39,837 nucleotides of DNA from a virus. Positions 12,214 through 19,334 of this stretch are shown piece by piece; positions within the stretch are counted from its first letter, which is position 1; each line of letters starts with the position of its first letter. The notes beneath the pieces are model-generated. The model had not been told where the DNA came from. It worked only from the letters and a program-made list of their open reading frames with translations, and did not search any database. A program made the position numbers and the translations under genes. Location of the stretch: positions 1 through 39,837 of the IMG/VR virus record IMGVR_UViG_3300042344_000807. One strand, written 5' to 3'.

Positions 12214-12857
12214 GGTTGCTTCTCGGCAAGTTCCGAATCACGCCCGACGACGCCATCCGCGAGCGCATCTACCAGATTCAGGCGGAGACCATCTGCGGCG
12301 GGAAGATCTGGTCGGCCGCTGGCATCATCATCGCCGAGCTCACCGAGGCACTCCGAGAGCTGGGCTACACCCTGCCCAACCCTCGGCTGACGCGGCAGAG
12401 CCACAACTACATCATGCGCCCCCAGGACATGAAGACGTGGACGCAGCCCATGCGCCCGCGCTTTCGCCACCTGGAGTGCTCGGTGGGCCAAGATTGCCGG
12501 GATGCGCTAGTCGACCTCTCTAAGCGGGAGCGCGGCATCGCGTTCACCGAGACGGTCCACAACCTGCTGATGTCGCGCATCAACAAGAGCATCCCGACGT
12601 ACATGTTCAACCAGCGCACCTACAAGGCTAAGCAGGCGCGCGACCGGACCAAACCTGTCCAGACCGTGGACAGTAAGGACTACGACGCACTCTTCCTGAA
12701 GCTCTGCGCGGAGCGCAAGGCGCGGGACGTTTGGCACCGGAAAGGTGGACCAGCGCCCCAGTCTACTGTTGATGACCATCTCGGTCGGACCCAAGGCGAC
12801 TTCCACCCAGACCGCGTGGCGAACGACAAGAACTCCTACATCTCAAGGAACAAGTGA
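12162..12857 (+). CDS. hypothetical protein, 231 aa (or 215 aa from GTG 12210)
   Basis: The longest form starts at ATG 12162 with no good ribosome site and overlaps the upstream gene by 52 bases. A GTG at 12210 overlaps the upstream stop as GTGA, the coupling style used elsewhere in this phage, so it may be the real start. The product is basic: an N-terminal helical region with ITPDDAIRERIYQIQAE resembles a small winged-helix fold (IIIAELTEALRELGYTLPN). Then comes a Lys/Arg-rich C-terminal half. It is possibly nucleic-acid binding. No family is assigned. Confidence 0.72.
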   Translation: MDAKTKVRPSFQTSGDVRLLLGKFRITPDDAIRERIYQIQAETICGGKIWSAAGIIIAELTEALRELGYTLPNPRLTRQSHNYIMRPQDMKTWTQPMRPRFRHLECSVGQDCRDALVDLSKRERGIAFTETVHNLLMSRINKSIPTYMFNQRTYKAKQARDRTKPVQTVDSKDYDALFLKLCAERKARDVWHRKGGPAPQSTVDDHLGRTQGDFHPDRVANDKNSYISRNK

Positions 12858-13195
12858 TGAAGAGCTACCAGCCGACCTTCCCGTGGGCGGAGAACACGCA
12901 CGACTACAACCTCACCAAGCTCATCGAGACGCTTGGTCACACCGACACGGACATCGTCATCCGTCTTGAGGACGTCGAGGGCCTTCGTGATGCGCTCCAA
13001 GCCCTCGTCGGGCAGCCCACGCGGCAGAGCCTCCAAGCCGACATCGAGGACCTCCAGTCAGAGGTGAAGTACCTCGGTGAAGAGCTTGCCGCCGAGGAAC
13101 GCCAGCATCGGGAGTTCGAGGATGAAATCCTCGACCTGACGCGTAAGCTCGATGACGCGAACAAGAAGCTCGAGGAGCTTGAAGCGGACTTCTGA
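12857..13195 (+). CDS. coiled-coil protein, 112 aa
   Basis: ATG 12857 overlaps the upstream stop (TGATG), with AAGGAACA upstream. The N-terminus has a short globular part (TDTDIVIRLEDVEGLRDAL). From about residue 58 to the end there is an unbroken charged heptad helix (QADIEDLQSEVKYLGEEL, RKLDDANKKLEELEAD). It probably oligomerises. The function is unknown. Confidence 0.75.
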   Translation: MKSYQPTFPWAENTHDYNLTKLIETLGHTDTDIVIRLEDVEGLRDALQALVGQPTRQSLQADIEDLQSEVKYLGEELAAEERQHREFEDEILDLTRKLDDANKKLEELEADF

Positions 13196-13839
13196 TGGAC
13201 TGGACGGCAGACTCCGTCGTCGACTACTGGCGCAAGCAGCTTCACCTGTGCAGAGCTGAGCGCCGCGGTGGGTTCTGGTACGTCCAGCGGCCAAAGGCCA
13301 CGGTGCGCATCCAACTCGCCACTCTCAAAGCCGGCGGCCCTTCCCTGACGATGGTCGCAACCGCCAACAGGAACAACACCTGGGGCAACAGCACCCTGTC
13401 GACCACCACCTACTACAAATGGCTTGCCTTCTTGGGCAAACACCCGATTGTGCCGGACCTCATGATCAGACGAACCGTTGAAGAGCTTGAGGCCTCCGCT
13501 CGCTGGGTGACCTCGGGCGGGCCCATTGCCGAACCTGAACCTCTGCCGCGCGCCGAAGGCGAGCCGATTCCTGAGCTCCTCGTGGAGTGGCTTGAGGAGA
13601 AGATCGAGAACTCTGGCACCGTCATCTCGGATGTCCAGGCCCGGGCGGAGTTCGGCTTCAAGAAGTACGGGCAGTACCTCATGAGCGACGACGGCCGCGA
13701 CACCATCAACGATGCTCGGCAAGAGGCCATCGACCTGCTCAAGTACATGTTCAAGGCGCGGGTTCGCGGCGAAGACCTGACCGAGCTCAAGGACGTCCTC
13801 GCCGCCATCGTCACCCTCTACAAGGACACCAACCAATGA
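13195..13839 (+). CDS. protein with MazG-like C-terminal helical domain, 214 aa
   Basis: ATG 13195 overlaps the upstream stop. The N-terminal half (YWRKQLHLCRAERRGGFWYV) is unassigned. Residues from about 150 on carry FGFKKYGQYL, then DGRDTINDARQEAIDLLKYM. This matches the KYG...NGRDxxxDAxxEAxDLxxY signature of a common phage all-alpha NTP-pyrophosphohydrolase-like (MazG-type) domain. If active it would hydrolyse non-canonical or excess dNTPs to monophosphates, but the full EExxE set typical of MazG is not evident, so it may be a non-catalytic relative. Confidence 0.75.
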   Translation: MDWTADSVVDYWRKQLHLCRAERRGGFWYVQRPKATVRIQLATLKAGGPSLTMVATANRNNTWGNSTLSTTTYYKWLAFLGKHPIVPDLMIRRTVEELEASARWVTSGGPIAEPEPLPRAEGEPIPELLVEWLEEKIENSGTVISDVQARAEFGFKKYGQYLMSDDGRDTINDARQEAIDLLKYMFKARVRGEDLTELKDVLAAIVTLYKDTNQ

Positions 13840-14114
13840 GCGGGCTGACCGAACGCCAGGCCGAGATCCTTCGTTTCATGATCCAGTTCATCGTGAAGTA
13901 CCACACGCACGCCACGACCAACGACATCATGGAGGAGTTCAAGATGAACTCCCGAAGCGCAGCGAACGCCCACATCCAGGCGCTCATCAAGAAGGGTTAC
14001 TTGGAGTACGTCATCAAGGGGCCGGACAGCGAGCGCGGGTCTTGGAAGGTGGTCCGCGAGCCAGAGGGCAAGCGCATCCAGTTCGGGGTCTACGTCCAAG
14101 CTGACGTTAAGTAG
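13836..14114 (+). CDS. LexA-like winged-helix DNA-binding protein, 92 aa
   Basis: ATG 13836 overlaps the previous stop. SGLTERQAEILRFMIQFI, TTNDIMEEFKMNSRSAANAHI and QALIKKGYLEYV follow the N-terminal DNA-binding domain of LexA (helix-turn-helix plus wing), but no autoprotease domain is present. It is the last gene before the promoter and lysis-type cluster at 14135, so it is a plausible regulator of it. A similar wHTH is at the C-terminus of the protein encoded at 19984. Confidence 0.82.
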   Translation: MSGLTERQAEILRFMIQFIVKYHTHATTNDIMEEFKMNSRSAANAHIQALIKKGYLEYVIKGPDSERGSWKVVREPEGKRIQFGVYVQADVK

Positions 14115-14134
14115 TAAATATTTTCTAAAGCGAC

Positions 14135-14163
14135 TTGACTTGAGGGCTGGATAGCGTTAAAGA
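14135..14163 (+). promoter_or_regulatory. promoter candidate upstream of lysis-type cluster
   Basis: TTGACT (14135-14140), 17 bp and TAAAGA (14158-14163). The -10 and its flank (CGTTAAAGA) are identical to the candidate at 18494-18522. The predicted leader (about 14170-14259) has CCGGT-GGAGG-ACCGG, three AACTTG repeats and GCGGC-GAA-GCCGC hairpin segments before the start at 14260. Confidence 0.6.
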
Positions 14164-14210
14164 ACACCTCACGACAACGTAAGCCGGTGGAGGACCGGTG
14201 CTCAAGGCGA

Positions 14211-14227
14211 ACTTGAACTTGAACTTG
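14211..14227. repeat. short tandem repeat in leader
   Basis: AACTTG occurs three times in tandem (GAACTTGAACTTGAACTTG) in the 5' leader of the SleB-like gene. Confidence 0.7.
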
Positions 14228-14259
14228 CGGCGAAGCCGCATTTACCCGTGAGGTGGTTG

Positions 14260-14721
14260 ATGTTCTCCCTACTTCTTCTCGCCGCATTGGCTTCTCCGAA
14301 GCCCCTTGACCCGAGCGACCCTGAGTCGCTGGTGGCCAACATCATCTGTGGCGAAGCTGGGAATGACGATGCCCTGGGGATGCTCGTGGCGCACGTCATC
14401 GAGAATCGAATGGCCCTCTTGGACGGCACCCGCGAAGAGAAAATCGTTAAGGTCCTGATGGCGCCCAAGCAGTTCAACGGGCGCTGCCGCATCAAGGAGC
14501 CTGCCTACGTTCGCGTGCTCGCGCGGCAACTGGTCAACGGCGACATGAAGCAGGTCTGGAAGCCGGCATGGATGAATCAGCGAGTCCGGTGGTTCACCGA
14601 GGAAGCAACGGCCAGCAAGTGGCTGAAGAAAGTCGGCAAGAAACGACCGCCAAGCTGGCTGTCCAGCGTGAAGGTGTCCAAGCGTTTCAAGGGCGTTTAC
14701 TTTTTCGAGAAGAACCAATGA
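14260..14721 (+). CDS. SleB-like cell wall hydrolase with signal peptide (endolysin candidate), 153 aa
   Basis: ATG 14260 has GAGGTGG upstream and gives a clean signal-peptide-like start (MFSLLLLAALASP). An in-frame GTG at 14248 is the alternative. The mature part carries VANIICGEAGNDDALGMLVAHVIENRM, matching the SleB/hydrolase-2 fold (hIxxEAxGE...Ax.VVxNR) with its catalytic Glu. It should cleave peptidoglycan in the periplasm after Sec export. Its position next to small membrane proteins supports a lysis role. It could instead be a cell-wall remodelling enzyme. Its stop overlaps ATG 14718. Confidence 0.8.
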   Translation: MFSLLLLAALASPKPLDPSDPESLVANIICGEAGNDDALGMLVAHVIENRMALLDGTREEKIVKVLMAPKQFNGRCRIKEPAYVRVLARQLVNGDMKQVWKPAWMNQRVRWFTEEATASKWLKKVGKKRPPSWLSSVKVSKRFKGVYFFEKNQ

Positions 14722-15107
14722 CACTACTCAAGGACTTCATCAACTGGGCTATGCGGGTCTTTCGCAAGCCTACTCGCCTCGTCTCGTGGGAGCCGGGCAG
14801 CGACAACTCGTTTCGCGCTACTCCTGGTTTCATCGACAGGGATGGTATGGGCGGGTCGAAGCTGGGTGCCGAGATCATCAAGGCCCGACGCGAGATGCTC
14901 TCCGACCGGATCATGCAGACGACCTTCGAGATGCCGGTCGATCAGCGTCCGCACTTCTACAGCTACAAGGGCGGCTTGGAGTACCGCGCGACTGCGCTCC
15001 CGGCCGATAGGTCAACGCTCTGGACCGAAGGTGTGAAGGTCGACCCAGATTTCGAGAACAACCGAATCCGCGCTGGCATGCGCGATGACGAAAGGACCTC
15101 TCCATGA
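14718..15107 (+). CDS. hypothetical protein, 129 aa
   Basis: ATG 14718 overlaps the upstream stop. The N-terminus is amphipathic and basic (TLLKDFINWAMRVFRKPTRL). The rest is soluble, with the segment GFIDRDGMGGSKLGAEIIKARR. No family is recognised. It lies between the hydrolase and the two-TM protein, with ATGA overlaps on both sides, so it is probably part of the lysis-type cluster. Confidence 0.7.
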   Translation: MTLLKDFINWAMRVFRKPTRLVSWEPGSDNSFRATPGFIDRDGMGGSKLGAEIIKARREMLSDRIMQTTFEMPVDQRPHFYSYKGGLEYRATALPADRSTLWTEGVKVDPDFENNRIRAGMRDDERTSP

Positions 15108-15283
15108 AGTACCTCGAAGGCGCCGCGATCATGCTCATCAGCAATCTGCTGGCCACCCACATCCACGGCCTTGGTGTCGGGATGCTCATCGCCGGGTTGT
15201 CCGCGGTCACGACGACCATGGTCCTCGTGTTCGCCGCCCACTTCGTCACCAACCTCCTGTTCCCGAAGCGCGCCGAGGGCTAA
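15104..15283 (+). CDS. two-TM holin-like protein, 59 aa
   Basis: ATG 15104 overlaps the previous stop, and the TAA overlaps the next ATG (TAATG). The product has two hydrophobic helices (about residues 6-24, AAIMLISNLLATHIHGLGV, and 27-50, AGLSAVTTTMVLVFAAHFV) with a basic C-terminal tail (PKRAEG). Size, topology and position two genes after the SleB-like hydrolase fit a class II holin that would open the inner membrane. No sequence family match is claimed. Confidence 0.7.
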   Translation: MKYLEGAAIMLISNLLATHIHGLGVGMLIAGLSAVTTTMVLVFAAHFVTNLLFPKRAEG

Positions 15284-16086
15284 TGGCCAGGGAGCGGGTA
15301 CGGAAGTCGCACGAGATTGAGCTCGCCAGGAAACTGGGGCAGGCGCTGGACAAGTACGTCCAAGCCTGTGGCGGCGAACCGAAGCGGAAGACGCCGTGGA
15401 CTCGTCACTGCCTGTGGCAGGTCTACTTGGGGATGCGGAACATCTTCCACACCGACAGTTGGATGGCCGCCAAGTTCACGAGCCCCGGGTACGTCGCAGA
15501 GATGCGGCGGCTTGAGCTCTTCCTTTACAGCTTGGGGTACGTCCCCAAGCACGCCTCGCGCGACATTGGCATCCACCGCCGCACCATCCACGGCTGGCTC
15601 TCGTTTCGGGAAGCAATCACCCCCGAGGACGCAGTGAAGCTGCGTCAGCTCGGGTTCGAGTTCGACCCTTGGTTCTTGGACGCCTTGGCCAACAAGCACG
15701 AGTACCAGCGCGGCATTCGTGAGCGGGGCCGCGAGGCGTTCTTGGAGCACCACGTCATCCCGAGGATTATGGACAAGCAGACCCACGACACGGCTACCTA
15801 CTTGGCGCGGCAGACGGCCAATGCTTGGCGAGAGCCCGAGCTGCTACAGGTTTTCGCGGACATCGTCATGCAGTGCCATGGCGCGGCGGAGCACGGGCAT
15901 TGGGGAGTTGAGGTTGAGCTCGCCTTCCTTGAGCCGCCACAGGTCATGGCCTTGGCCTACTGGCTCGGGGCTGAGCAAGGCTTTGGCACCGCCCTGCCTG
16001 AGCGGAATCTTCTACGAGTATTTTGGTCGAACCTTGAGCCGAAGTCGTGGGGCAGGATTGAGGTGGACGATGTCAGCGCCGAGTAG
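15283..16086 (+). CDS. hypothetical protein with HTH-like segment, 267 aa
   Basis: ATG 15283 overlaps the holin-like stop. The product is basic and helical. Around residues 92-130 there is KHASRDIGIHRRTIHGWLSF, then ITPEDAVKLRQLGFEFDPW, which resembles a helix-turn-helix followed by a second small domain. The rest contains ELLQVFADIVMQCHG and an aromatic C-terminal region. It may be a DNA-binding regulator. No known family was identified. Confidence 0.75.
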   Translation: MARERVRKSHEIELARKLGQALDKYVQACGGEPKRKTPWTRHCLWQVYLGMRNIFHTDSWMAAKFTSPGYVAEMRRLELFLYSLGYVPKHASRDIGIHRRTIHGWLSFREAITPEDAVKLRQLGFEFDPWFLDALANKHEYQRGIRERGREAFLEHHVIPRIMDKQTHDTATYLARQTANAWREPELLQVFADIVMQCHGAAEHGHWGVEVELAFLEPPQVMALAYWLGAEQGFGTALPERNLLRVFWSNLEPKSWGRIEVDDVSAE

Positions 16087-16102
16087 TTGGAGGCTTCACC
16101 AG

Positions 16103-16348
16103 ATGGCCTTCACCGTCGGGATGCCCGTGGTCTGCGTTGACGCCGTGACCGGTACTGTCCGGTGGACGGGTGTCGTCAGCAAACGCTCAGAGGCGAACGG
16201 CGCACTCGAGGTTCTTCCTGACGGCAAGGCCCGCTACAACCGCAACGGGAAAGAACTACGATACAAGTTCTCCGCCTACGGTATGCCCTTAGGGAACTTC
16301 GTTGGCTGCGCCATGCAGCTTAAGCCGCAGATACCCGAGGAACAGTAG
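16103..16348 (+). CDS. small beta-rich hypothetical protein, 81 aa
   Basis: ATG 16103 follows TTGGAGG by nine bases; the open frame extends upstream over the previous gene and is not used. MAFTVGMPVVCVDAVTGTVR and RWTGVVSKRSEANGALEV look like a small SH3- or KOW-like beta barrel. The C-terminal part is Gly/Lys-rich. The function is unknown. Confidence 0.65.
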   Translation: MAFTVGMPVVCVDAVTGTVRWTGVVSKRSEANGALEVLPDGKARYNRNGKELRYKFSAYGMPLGNFVGCAMQLKPQIPEEQ

Positions 16349-16368
16349 GACACGCCAACCGCTTGCGC

Positions 16369-16374
16369 TATCCT
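16369..16374 (+). promoter_or_regulatory. -10-like hexamer directly upstream of an ATG
   Basis: TATCCT ends seven bases before ATG 16382, which has no Shine-Dalgarno sequence. This suggests a leaderless start. No convincing -35 is present. Confidence 0.35.
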
Positions 16375-16381
16375 GCGCGGC

Positions 16382-16831
16382 ATGCCTATGCCGAAGAAAA
16401 CACCTTCAGGTCCTGCCTCGGACATCGTGAAGATCGATGTTCGTCTGGACATGCTGGTTCGAGACGTGGCCAAGCTCGACTCGGTCCTTCAGCAGCACAT
16501 CGCGACGATGCAGGCACGGGACGATTCGATCATCCGCGGTGTCGAGCGCGTTCGAGGCGACCTTGAGCGGTTCGACCAGCAGCGCATGCTTGAGGTCCTC
16601 CAGAGCGCGCACACGACGCATCAGGAGAAGCTCTTCGAGCTCATCAGCAAGCACTTGGCGGCCCAAGAGGAGACCAAGAAGCGCAAGGATGAGCGCCTCG
16701 CCATCGTCGCAAAGGCGGTGTGGGAGAAGGGTGGCTCTGCACTGATCCTTGGCCTCGTGCTGCTCTTCCTCGGCATCCTTCAGCAATTGACCGGGATTCA
16801 GACGATCCCGGGTCTGGGGCTAAAGCCGTGA
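16382..16831 (+). CDS. coiled-coil protein with C-terminal TM helix, 149 aa
   Basis: ATG 16382 has no clear ribosome site but sits seven bases after TATCCT. Residues about 14-105 form long charged helices (IVKIDVRLDMLVRDVAKLDS, RVRGDLERFDQQRMLEVL). Residues about 119-137 are one hydrophobic TM helix (SALILGLVLLFLGILQQL). N-terminal coiled coil plus C-terminal anchor recalls XhlA-type phage lysis proteins, but it is longer, and it could be a membrane-tethered partner of the adjacent two-component system. Its stop overlaps the GTG of the response regulator. Confidence 0.75.
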   Translation: MPMPKKTPSGPASDIVKIDVRLDMLVRDVAKLDSVLQQHIATMQARDDSIIRGVERVRGDLERFDQQRMLEVLQSAHTTHQEKLFELISKHLAAQEETKKRKDERLAIVAKAVWEKGGSALILGLVLLFLGILQQLTGIQTIPGLGLKP

Positions 16832-17253
16832 AGCGAATCCTCTTGGTGGAGGACGACGACGCAGACGCAATGCTCGCGGAGCGGGCAATCTCGCGCGTAC
16901 TTCAACCGACTGGCATGGCCTACGAGGTCATTCGAGCTCGAGACGGCATCGTAGCCTGCGACAAGCTCTTCGATGGCGAGAAGCTCAGGCAGAGCTTTGA
17001 CTTGGTTCTTCTCGACCTCCATCTGCCCAGGATGTCTGGCATCGACTGCCTCAAAGTGATCCGCGCGAATCACAGCGGGTGGAAGTTGCCCGTGGTGATC
17101 ATGACCACGTCCAATACCCAGACTGACATCGAGAAGGCCTACCTGAACCGAACTAACGGCTACGTCGAGAAACCTCTTCGTCCCGTGGACTTCAACCAGG
17201 TCATCCAGAAGACCTTCAGCTTCTGGCTTGACCTCAATCAGGTACCACAATGA
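16828..17253 (+). CDS. REC-only response regulator, 141 aa
   Basis: GTG 16828 overlaps the upstream stop as GTGA. KRILLVEDDDADAML gives the acidic pocket (Asp9/Asp10). LVLLDLHLPRMSG carries the phosphoacceptor Asp63. VVIMTTSNT supplies the conserved Thr, and GYVEKPL the conserved Lys115. All residues needed for phosphorylation are present, with no output domain, as in Rcp1- or CheY-like single-domain regulators. The DLHLPRMSG...MTTSN...AYxxxxNGYVEKPL pattern is most like the Rcp1 class. It would be phosphorylated by the kinase encoded immediately downstream (ATGA overlap) and signal by protein-protein contact. It is probably part of the lysis-adjacent operon. Confidence 0.93.
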   Translation: MKRILLVEDDDADAMLAERAISRVLQPTGMAYEVIRARDGIVACDKLFDGEKLRQSFDLVLLDLHLPRMSGIDCLKVIRANHSGWKLPVVIMTTSNTQTDIEKAYLNRTNGYVEKPLRPVDFNQVIQKTFSFWLDLNQVPQ

Positions 17254-18482
17254 GGTCCATGCTAAGCCGGTTGCGGCATCGAATCTGCTGTGGGCCGCGG
17301 GACGTTGCAGAAGTTGTTGCTGTGGTCGCCGTCAATGTTCTGGTTGGCGTCATCATCAACAGGTTCATCGTGACCTTCACCCCTGAGGTCATACTCCTGT
17401 CCTCATTCTGGGCGGCAACAGTCGCGCTGCTCATCACGACTCTGCAGATGAAGACCGCGGCGATGCGGGTGCAGCACCAGTTGATGTACTGGTCCAAGGC
17501 GACAAACGACCTGATGGCCATTGCGCCCATCTGCTTTCATCGCCACGAGATCGTGTTCAGTTGGGTCAACGAGGCTTGGACTCGGCAGACAGGTTGGGAT
17601 CAGGAAGAGCTGCTCCAGATGTCGGTTGAGGACATCATTGAACCCGAGGACCTCGAGAGCTTGGCATGGATTGACGCCGTCACGGGTTTGAACTGCGGGA
17701 CAGGCAACCGCGGCAGTATCCGTTGCAAAGACGGGCGCGGGCGAATCTTCGAGTGGCGGTATGTGAAGAACGGCGAGTTCATTCTCGTCTGCGGTACCGA
17801 CATCACCGACGCCATGCAGATGGCGGCCGAGCTCTCCAGGTTCGCTTCAATCACCGCGCACCAATTGAAGGGGCCGGCGAGAACAGCTTCTGCACTGGCG
17901 ACTTCTGTCCTTGAGGACTACGGGCACACGGTCCCAGAGCCGGCTAGGGATCGGCTGAAGCTCATCAGCGAGCGTTCCCAGTCCTTAGCTGAGACTGTGG
18001 TCGCCATCAGCATGCTGACGGGGCTTCGCAACAAGAACGTCGAGGCCTACCCAGTCAACATCATGCCCCTCATCTTGGGGGCGGCGAAGAAGGCTAAGGA
18101 GGTGCGGACTGGAATGGTCTACCTCCCAAGCCACGACAAGCTCATGGCGATGGGGGACACGGTCCTACTAGGCGAGGTCTTCTACAACCTCATCGAGAAT
18201 GGGCTGAAGTTCAACCAAGCCAAGGCGCCGTGCGTGTCGGTCGAGGTTGAACCAGACGACCTGATGGTCAGCATCAAGTTCGTCGATAACGGTGTCGGCA
18301 TCGCACCTGAATACCGCGCCCAGTTGTTCGCCATGTTCTACCGCGCCCACAGTGAGTTCCCAGGAACTGGGGTTGGGCTCGCGCTCGCGCAGGCAATCCT
18401 GTCCAAATTGGACGGCTCCATCCGGTACATCCCGTTGCCGATGGGCTCAGCCTTCGTGGTCTCGTTGAGGCCCAGTATTTAG
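17250..18482 (+). CDS. membrane PAS-domain sensor histidine kinase, 410 aa
   Basis: ATG 17250 overlaps the response regulator stop. Two TM helices (about 20-40 and 46-66) anchor it with almost no periplasmic loop. Residues about 85-195 form a PAS domain (IVFSWVNEAWTRQTGW...GTDITDAMQ). The dimerisation helix has FASITAHQLKGPART, with phospho-acceptor His204 but HQLKGP instead of the usual HELRTP. The N-box is NLIENGLKF, G1 is DNGVGI, the F-box is FAMFYRAHS, and G2 is GTGVGLALAQAIL. All catalytic boxes look intact. The short loop suggests it senses an intramembrane or cytoplasmic cue through PAS. With the upstream regulator it forms a complete phage-borne two-component system. Confidence 0.93.
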   Translation: MRSMLSRLRHRICCGPRDVAEVVAVVAVNVLVGVIINRFIVTFTPEVILLSSFWAATVALLITTLQMKTAAMRVQHQLMYWSKATNDLMAIAPICFHRHEIVFSWVNEAWTRQTGWDQEELLQMSVEDIIEPEDLESLAWIDAVTGLNCGTGNRGSIRCKDGRGRIFEWRYVKNGEFILVCGTDITDAMQMAAELSRFASITAHQLKGPARTASALATSVLEDYGHTVPEPARDRLKLISERSQSLAETVVAISMLTGLRNKNVEAYPVNIMPLILGAAKKAKEVRTGMVYLPSHDKLMAMGDTVLLGEVFYNLIENGLKFNQAKAPCVSVEVEPDDLMVSIKFVDNGVGIAPEYRAQLFAMFYRAHSEFPGTGVGLALAQAILSKLDGSIRYIPLPMGSAFVVSLRPSI

Positions 18483-18493
18483 TAAGATACTAC

Positions 18494-18522
18494 TTGAACC
18501 TCTCGCCGCATTACGTTAAAGA
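18494..18522 (+). promoter_or_regulatory. promoter candidate upstream of exonuclease gene
   Basis: TTGAAC (18494-18499), 17 bp and TAAAGA (18517-18522), with CGTTAAAGA identical to the promoter at 14135. The predicted start site, near 18529, excludes an upstream in-frame ATG at 18522 and supports ATG 18540. Confidence 0.6.
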
Positions 18523-18539
18523 TGCCAGCGGAGGTGTTC

Positions 18540-19334
18540 ATGGAGTTCAGAGACTCTTGCATCCTCGTGGTCGACACGGAGACCACGGGCAGTGACCCGA
18601 AGCAGGCGCGAATCGTCGAGATTGGCGGCGTCCTCTACGACCCGAAGGTTGGTCGCAAGGCGCTTCAGCGGTACATCAACCCGGGCTGCCCAATCCCACC
18701 CGAGGCGACTGCTGTACATAGAATCACTGACGCCATCGTCGCTGATTCGCCTGCATTCGCGGAGGTGGCCGAGGGTATCGCCGAGCGGTTCCGCTCGGCT
18801 GACGTGATTCTTGGGTACAACCTGCTCGACTACGACTTGCCCTTGATTGAGGCGGAGTTCGCTCGAGCTGGTATGCCCATCGTCATCGACCGCTCCAAGG
18901 TCATCGACCTGATCATCTTCGCTCGTTGGCACTTGCGGTCGATGCGCAGCCGGAAGCTCGGCGACGTCTGTGCGCACTACGAGATCGACCTCACCAACGC
19001 GCACAGCGCGAAGGCCGACGCGCTGGCGACGCATGACCTGCTCTACCACATGCTCGACGACGGTTTCCTTCCTTCGGACGTGCAGGAGGCCGTCGAGGTG
19101 CAGGCGAAGGCGGCTGAGCTCATCAAGACCGAGTCGGAGGCCTGGTCGTACTGGCTCTACCGCGACCGCAAGTTCCCCAGCGTCATTCGGGTAGGCGCAG
19201 GCAAGCACGTCGGGCGTCCCCTGAACGCGGTCCCGAAGGACTACATCAAGTTCATCCTTGAGAAGATGGAAGGGCTCCATCCAGGTGCCGAGGCGGCGTT
19301 TCGCGCTGAGCTTCGTGAGCGAGGTGCGAAGTGA
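18540..19334 (+). CDS. DnaQ-like DEDDh 3'-5' exonuclease, 264 aa
   Basis: ATG 18540 follows GGAGGTG and lies about 11 bases after the predicted transcription start. ExoI is VVDTETTGSD (Asp12, Glu14). ExoII is ILGYNLLDYDLPLI, and ExoIII is AHSAKADALATHDLL with the His-x4-Asp of the DEDDh class. This predicts a metal-dependent 3'-5' exonuclease acting on DNA or RNA ends, like DNA polymerase III epsilon or phage exonucleases. The C-terminal 90 residues (SEAWSYWLYRDRKFP...KHVGRPLNAVPKDYI) are an extra domain similar to that seen in exonuclease X-type proteins. Its stop overlaps the methyltransferase GTG. Confidence 0.9.
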   Translation: MEFRDSCILVVDTETTGSDPKQARIVEIGGVLYDPKVGRKALQRYINPGCPIPPEATAVHRITDAIVADSPAFAEVAEGIAERFRSADVILGYNLLDYDLPLIEAEFARAGMPIVIDRSKVIDLIIFARWHLRSMRSRKLGDVCAHYEIDLTNAHSAKADALATHDLLYHMLDDGFLPSDVQEAVEVQAKAAELIKTESEAWSYWLYRDRKFPSVIRVGAGKHVGRPLNAVPKDYIKFILEKMEGLHPGAEAAFRAELRERGAK

